Source: Streptomyces sp. SW4 | Lineage (GTDB): Bacteria; Actinomycetota; Actinomycetes; Streptomycetales; Streptomycetaceae | Length of the DNA stretch: 64,000 nucleotides | Reading direction: 5' to 3' | Assembly (NCBI GenBank): GCA_003248315.1 | Contig: QKWM01000004.1 | Coordinates: 2,415,001 to 2,479,000, forward strand | Shown here: in pieces, positions 60,605 through 64,000 of the stretch | Layout of the letters: each line of letters opens with the position of its first letter | Position numbering within the stretch: the stretch's first letter is position 1 | The notes under the pieces: model-generated | Seen by the model: only the letters and a program-made list of their open reading frames with translations | What the model was told of the DNA's origin: nothing | The model's database searches: none | Translations under genes and position numbers: made by a program

Positions 60605-62815
60605 GTGGGCGCACCCCCTGAATCCCGGAGCGCCGCCCCGAGGCCCTGTACCGGGCCTTCGTGCGCCGGGCCGTCGCGGAGGGCCGGGCGGTCGGCGGCC
60701 GGCACCACGACACCTATGTGGCACCGCTGACGGAGCCCCTGGCCCGGCTGCTCGGCCGGGCGCCCGGCACCCTCGTCACGGTGCGCGTCCGGCGGCCCGG
60801 CGAGCCGCCCGCGGCGGCCCGCACCTGGCCGGACGAGGCGGCGGTGCTCCGCGCCGTCCGGACCGTCCTGCCGCACGTGCCCGAATGCCTGGTCCAGCAC
60901 GACGACTTCGCCGTCCACAGCCATGTGGACGGCGTACCGCTCTCCGCCGTCTGCCGCGACGGCAAACCCGTCGACACGCTGCTCGTCGAGGCGCTCGCCG
61001 GTCTGCTGGCCCGCACGGCCCGGATCCGGCGCGGGGCGCTGCCGCCCCCGCCGCCCGGCCGGCCCCGCGACGGCACGGACGGCCAGGGGTTCCTGCGCAC
61101 CCTGGTCCGGCTGGCCGACGAGCAGATCGGACGGCCCCGCCTGCGCGCGTTCGGCGGCCTGTTCGCCGCGCTCGGCATCGCCGAGGACGCCCTGCCCCGG
61201 CTGGCGGAGCGGATCCCGCCCCTGACCCGCCGGCCCCACGGCCTGCTCCACACCGACCTGCACCGCGACAACCTGATCGTCACCTGCCGGCCCGGCGCCC
61301 CGCCCCTGGTCGCCGTCGGCTGGGAAGGGGCCGCCTACGGCGATCCGCTCTACGACCTGGCCGCGCACCTGGTGCGGACGCGTTACCCCGCCCACCAGTG
61401 GCCCGAGGTCGTCGACGCGTGGGCCCGGGCTCTGGCGGACGTCCGGCCCGCCGCCGTCCACGGCCTGCACCGGGACCTGCGCCACTACCTCGCCTACGAG
61501 CGGGCGCGAGCCCTGCGCCCCGACGTGATGCGGGCCGCGCGCTCCCTGGAGGGGGCGTTCACCCAGCAGCGGCTGGAGGAGGCGACGGCACGGGTGCGCC
61601 GGGCCCTGGAGGCGGCCGCGGAGCCGCTCCGCCTGGGGAACCCGCCCGGGCGCGGAGAGATCGAGAACGCCCTCGTGCGGTGGCTGGCGTCCCGCGGGGA
61701 GGGCGGCGCCGGCGGCCGGAACCCCGTCGCGGCCGGGTACCGGTGGAGCCGCGACCGGCGGGTCCCGAGCGGCCCGGCTTCCCCGACGCCGCCGTGCGCC
61801 AGGCCCTGCTCGCCGAGGGAGCCGCACCCGCGGCCCACGTGTTCAAGGGGACCGCCCACCTCAACACGGTGGTGCGGGTGCCGGGCACGGACGCCCCCGT
61901 GGTCGTCCGGCGCAGACTGCCCGGCGTCTGCCGCCGGGAGCGCAGCTTCCTCAGCGAGCACGCCGTGCTCCGCGCCGTGGAGGACGTCAGCGGCGCGGTG
62001 GCGGCGCCGCGGATCCTGGCCCTGGGAGAGAACTCCCCGGACGACCCCTTCGCCATCCACACCTACGTCGGCCCGCCCGACATCGGCCGGTCCCCGGACC
62101 ACCCCGTGCACGGCCTGCTGCCGCACGAGGCGGACGGCCTGGTCGACCAGCTGTGCGCCCTCACCCGGGTCAACTACCGGCAGGTCGACCCGACCGCCGG
62201 AGACGGCCGCTTCCACGACTGGCTCCGCGACCAGCTGGTGACGCTGGTCGCCGAGCTGCCGAAGGAGTCCCAGCAGCTCGCCCGGCTGCTCGGGCTGCCG
62301 GACGCCGGGCGGCTGCGGCAGATCCTGTCCCGCCAGCGGGTCGGCGAACGCCGGCCCGCGCTGCTGCACGGCGACCTGAACCCGTGGAACCTGGTCCGCC
62401 GGGACGACCGGCTGGCGCTGACCATCATCGACTGGGAGCTGGCGGTGGTCGGGGACCCGCTGTACGACCTCGTGCGGCACATGCACCTCACCCCGACCCG
62501 TCCGGAGATCCGGGACCGGATGTTCCGCCGCTGGGAGCGGAGCCTGGCCCCGGAGTACACCCGGGACTGGGCCAGGGACTGGAAGGTGTACCGCCGGCTG
62601 GAGATCGTGCGCTCCGCCTACGTCGACCTGGACCGCATCGTGACCGGCGCGGGCCTCGACGCGCCCAACGTCCGCCGGGCGGTGGACTCCTACGCGGTGA
62701 CCCTGGCGGTGGCGGCCGGTGCGCTGGGCCTGCCGGCCCGCACCGGCGCCGGCCCCTACCTGGCCCGCGTCCTGGCGGCGGAGGTTCCCCGAGCACCTCC
62801 GCCACCCGGGTGTAG
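60605..62815 (+). CDS. Two-domain aminoglycoside-phosphotransferase-like (APH) protein
   Basis: About 737 residues if three missing C bases (near 60637, 61767 and 62790) are restored, giving a whole 738 codons. Domain 1 (to about residue 350) has the Brenner loop GLLHTDLHRDNLIV but AVGWEGAAYGDP, where IDWE is expected, so the metal-binding Asp is Gly. Domain 2 has both LLHGDLNPWNLV and IIDWELAVVGDPLYDL. Both resemble kinases of small molecules. GTG 60605 after GGAG. It could instead be two adjacent genes if the middle break is real. The 238 bases upstream have no gene. Confidence 0.75.
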
Positions 62816-63668
62816 CCGTCCGTGCCGTGGCCGAGGGCGATGACCCGGCGGGCCTGGCCCTCGACCACGCGCATCAGGCTCGCGTCGATGCCGTGCCGCT
62901 CGGACGCGTGCACGACGTGGGCCATGGTGGAGGCCGCCGACGTGATCGGGTTCAGCTCGCCGGAGTACGTGCCGGCGTCGGTGTCCTCGGCGAACTCCGT
63001 GAACAGCGGCGGCAGGATCGCGGCGATGCCGTGGGCGAAGGGGACCAGCTCCCGGCCGGTGACGCCCTCCGCGCGGGCGAGCGCCAGGGCGTGCGTGTAG
63101 CCCGCCATCGCGGTCCAGAAGATGTCCAGCAGCGCGACGTCGTACGCCGCCGCCCGGCCGATGTCCTCGCCGAGGTGGGTGTGGGCGCCGCCGAGCGCGT
63201 CCAGCACCGGCCGGTGCTCGGCGTACAGGTCCTCGGGCCCGCTGTACAGGAACACCCCGTCGTCCGTGCCGATGGTCGGCGTCGGCGTCATGATGGCGCC
63301 GTCCAGGTAGCGGATGCCGTGCCGGGCGGCCCAGTCGGCGGTGTCCCGGGCGCGCTCGGGGACGTCGGCGCTCAGGTTCACCACCGTGCGGCCCTTGAGC
63401 GCGGCGGTGACGGCGTCCTGGCGCAGGACGGCGTCGGAGGCGTCGTAGTTCACCACGCAGACGACGGTCAGCCCGCTCGCGGCGACCGCCTCCTCGGCGG
63501 AGGACGCCGCGTGCGCCCCTCGGCGACCAGCTCGGTGTCCCGGCCGGGTGTGCGGTTCCAGACGGTGGTGCGCACCCCGGCGGCCAGGAACGCGCCGGCC
63601 AGCGCACGGCCCATGGGCCCGAGCCCCACGACGGTGACGGACCGGTCTGCGGACAGGGACGATGACAT
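62756..63668 (-). CDS. Imine-reductase-like NAD(P)-binding oxidoreductase
   Basis: About 304 residues. Rossmann motif VVGLGPMGRALAGAFLAAGV followed by the NADP-type WNRTPGR. The body (VVNLSADVPERARDTADWAA, LDGAIMTPTPTIGTDDGVFL, DVALLDIFWTAMAGYTHALA) fits the 6-phosphogluconate dehydrogenase/imine reductase group. Two bases are missing (near 63520, and the C4 run 62787-62790), and the end becomes GGTSAARTRAR at 62756. It overlaps the convergent kinase-like gene by 60 bases. Divergent from an HxlR regulator that probably controls it. Confidence 0.87.
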
Positions 63669-63718
63669 CGTTCAACTCCCGTAACATGTAAGGCAATTGC
63701 TGACGAAGGGGGCACGGC

Positions 63719-64000
63719 ATGACGCACCGGCGCCATGATCCGGAGGTCTGCGGAGTGACCGCCGCGATCGCCGTGATCGAGGGCAAGTGGAAGACGACGC
63801 TGCTGTGGCAGCTGGAGAGCGGCCCGTGGCGGCCGGCGGAGCTGCGCCGGCGGCTGCCGGGCCTCAGCGAGAAGGTGCTGACCCAGGCGCTGCGCGAGAT
63901 GGAGGCGGACGGACTGGTGCACCGGGAGGTCTACGACGTTCTGCCGCCGAAGACGGTGTACTCGCTGACCGACTTCGGCCGTGACCTCGCCGAGGCCCTG
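63719..64000 (+). CDS. HxlR-family transcriptional regulator (3' end outside window)
   Basis: 94 residues visible, MTHRRHDPEVCGVTAAIAVI then EGKWKTTLLWQLESGPWRPA and SEKVLTQALREMEADGLVHR. This is the winged HTH of HxlR/MarR-like redox or electrophile sensors; an N-terminal Cys (EVCG) may be the sensing residue. ATG 63719 after GAAGGGGG. It is 50 bases from the divergent oxidoreductase start. Confidence 0.9.
   Translation, partial: MTHRRHDPEVCGVTAAIAVIEGKWKTTLLWQLESGPWRPAELRRRLPGLSEKVLTQALREMEADGLVHREVYDVLPPKTVYSLTDFGRDLAEAL

Noticed and set aside
59709..62843. Single plus-strand frame of over 1000 codons
   Set aside because: Its first two thirds are a shadow of devE and of the first APH-like domain; only the last third is real coding.

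Overview
This is a high-GC actinobacterial chromosome segment, almost certainly from a Streptomyces. Codon use is extremely G/C-biased at third positions. GTG starts are frequent. The gene order combines streptomycete hallmarks: glnR, mshD, nur, rsiG, a devA/devE pair, pstSCAB with ppk, and the DUF47/Pit pair. Species cannot be fixed from the window alone.

Layout. 1-2954: the 3' part of a 23S rRNA gene, 5S rRNA and a terminator. 2968-4962: a NarL-type two-component pair. 5191-16374: a type IV secretion-like module. Its minus-strand operon encodes a coupling-protein-like ATPase, a VirB4-like ATPase, an SCO6880-family protein, a VirB6/TrbL-like and a VirB8-like membrane protein and a two-TM small protein. 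On the plus strand lie a lipoprotein, a Ser/Thr kinase and a transglycosylase-NlpC/P60 wall hydrolase. No relaxase is visible. 16592-19138: PAP2 phosphatase, lipoprotein, two small proteins and csoR with its operator. 19308-30133: phosphate block (Pit accessory protein and Pit permease, then pstB, pstA, pstC, pstS, NUDIX, CHAD and ppk on the minus strand) with a PHO-box array upstream of pstS. 30860-35293: mshD, a secreted 5'-nucleotidase and a DUF2993 protein. 35554-38413: an FAD enzyme and a lower-GC Imm49 island. 38436-42107: sensor kinase, regulator and HtrA protease. 42174-44123: LacI regulator and glnR. 44389-49913: hydrolase, ThiS-like protein, membrane protein, second DUF2993 protein and a sulfurtransferase locus led by a tiny leader peptide. 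49920-54876: TetR/SDR pair, DsrE, small membrane protein, nitrobindin-like protein, nur, ygfZ and dtd. 55044-63668: rsiG, Eis-like acetyltransferase, two devA-type GntR regulators, devE, a two-domain APH-like protein and an imine-reductase-like enzyme. 63719-end: a truncated HxlR regulator.

Sequence quality. Many long genes are broken by +/-1 frame changes. In every case I worked through, adding one G or C to a G/C run restores the family sequence, and the corrected lengths come out as whole codons. I therefore treat these as under-called homopolymers in the assembly, not pseudogenes, and give full gene spans. Exceptions that look genuine are an in-frame TAG in the Imm49 gene and a 3' remnant of a second SDR gene.

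How the genes work together. The phosphate block couples low-affinity (Pit) and high-affinity (Pst) uptake to polyphosphate metabolism (ppk, CHAD) and to a secreted nucleotidase. The secretion-like module resembles conjugation machinery turned to a chromosomal use. The far end carries developmental regulators (rsiG, devA, devE). Intergenic DNA is rich in short tandem arrays and in a dispersed hairpin repeat found in opposite orientations on the two sides of the pst-ppk block.
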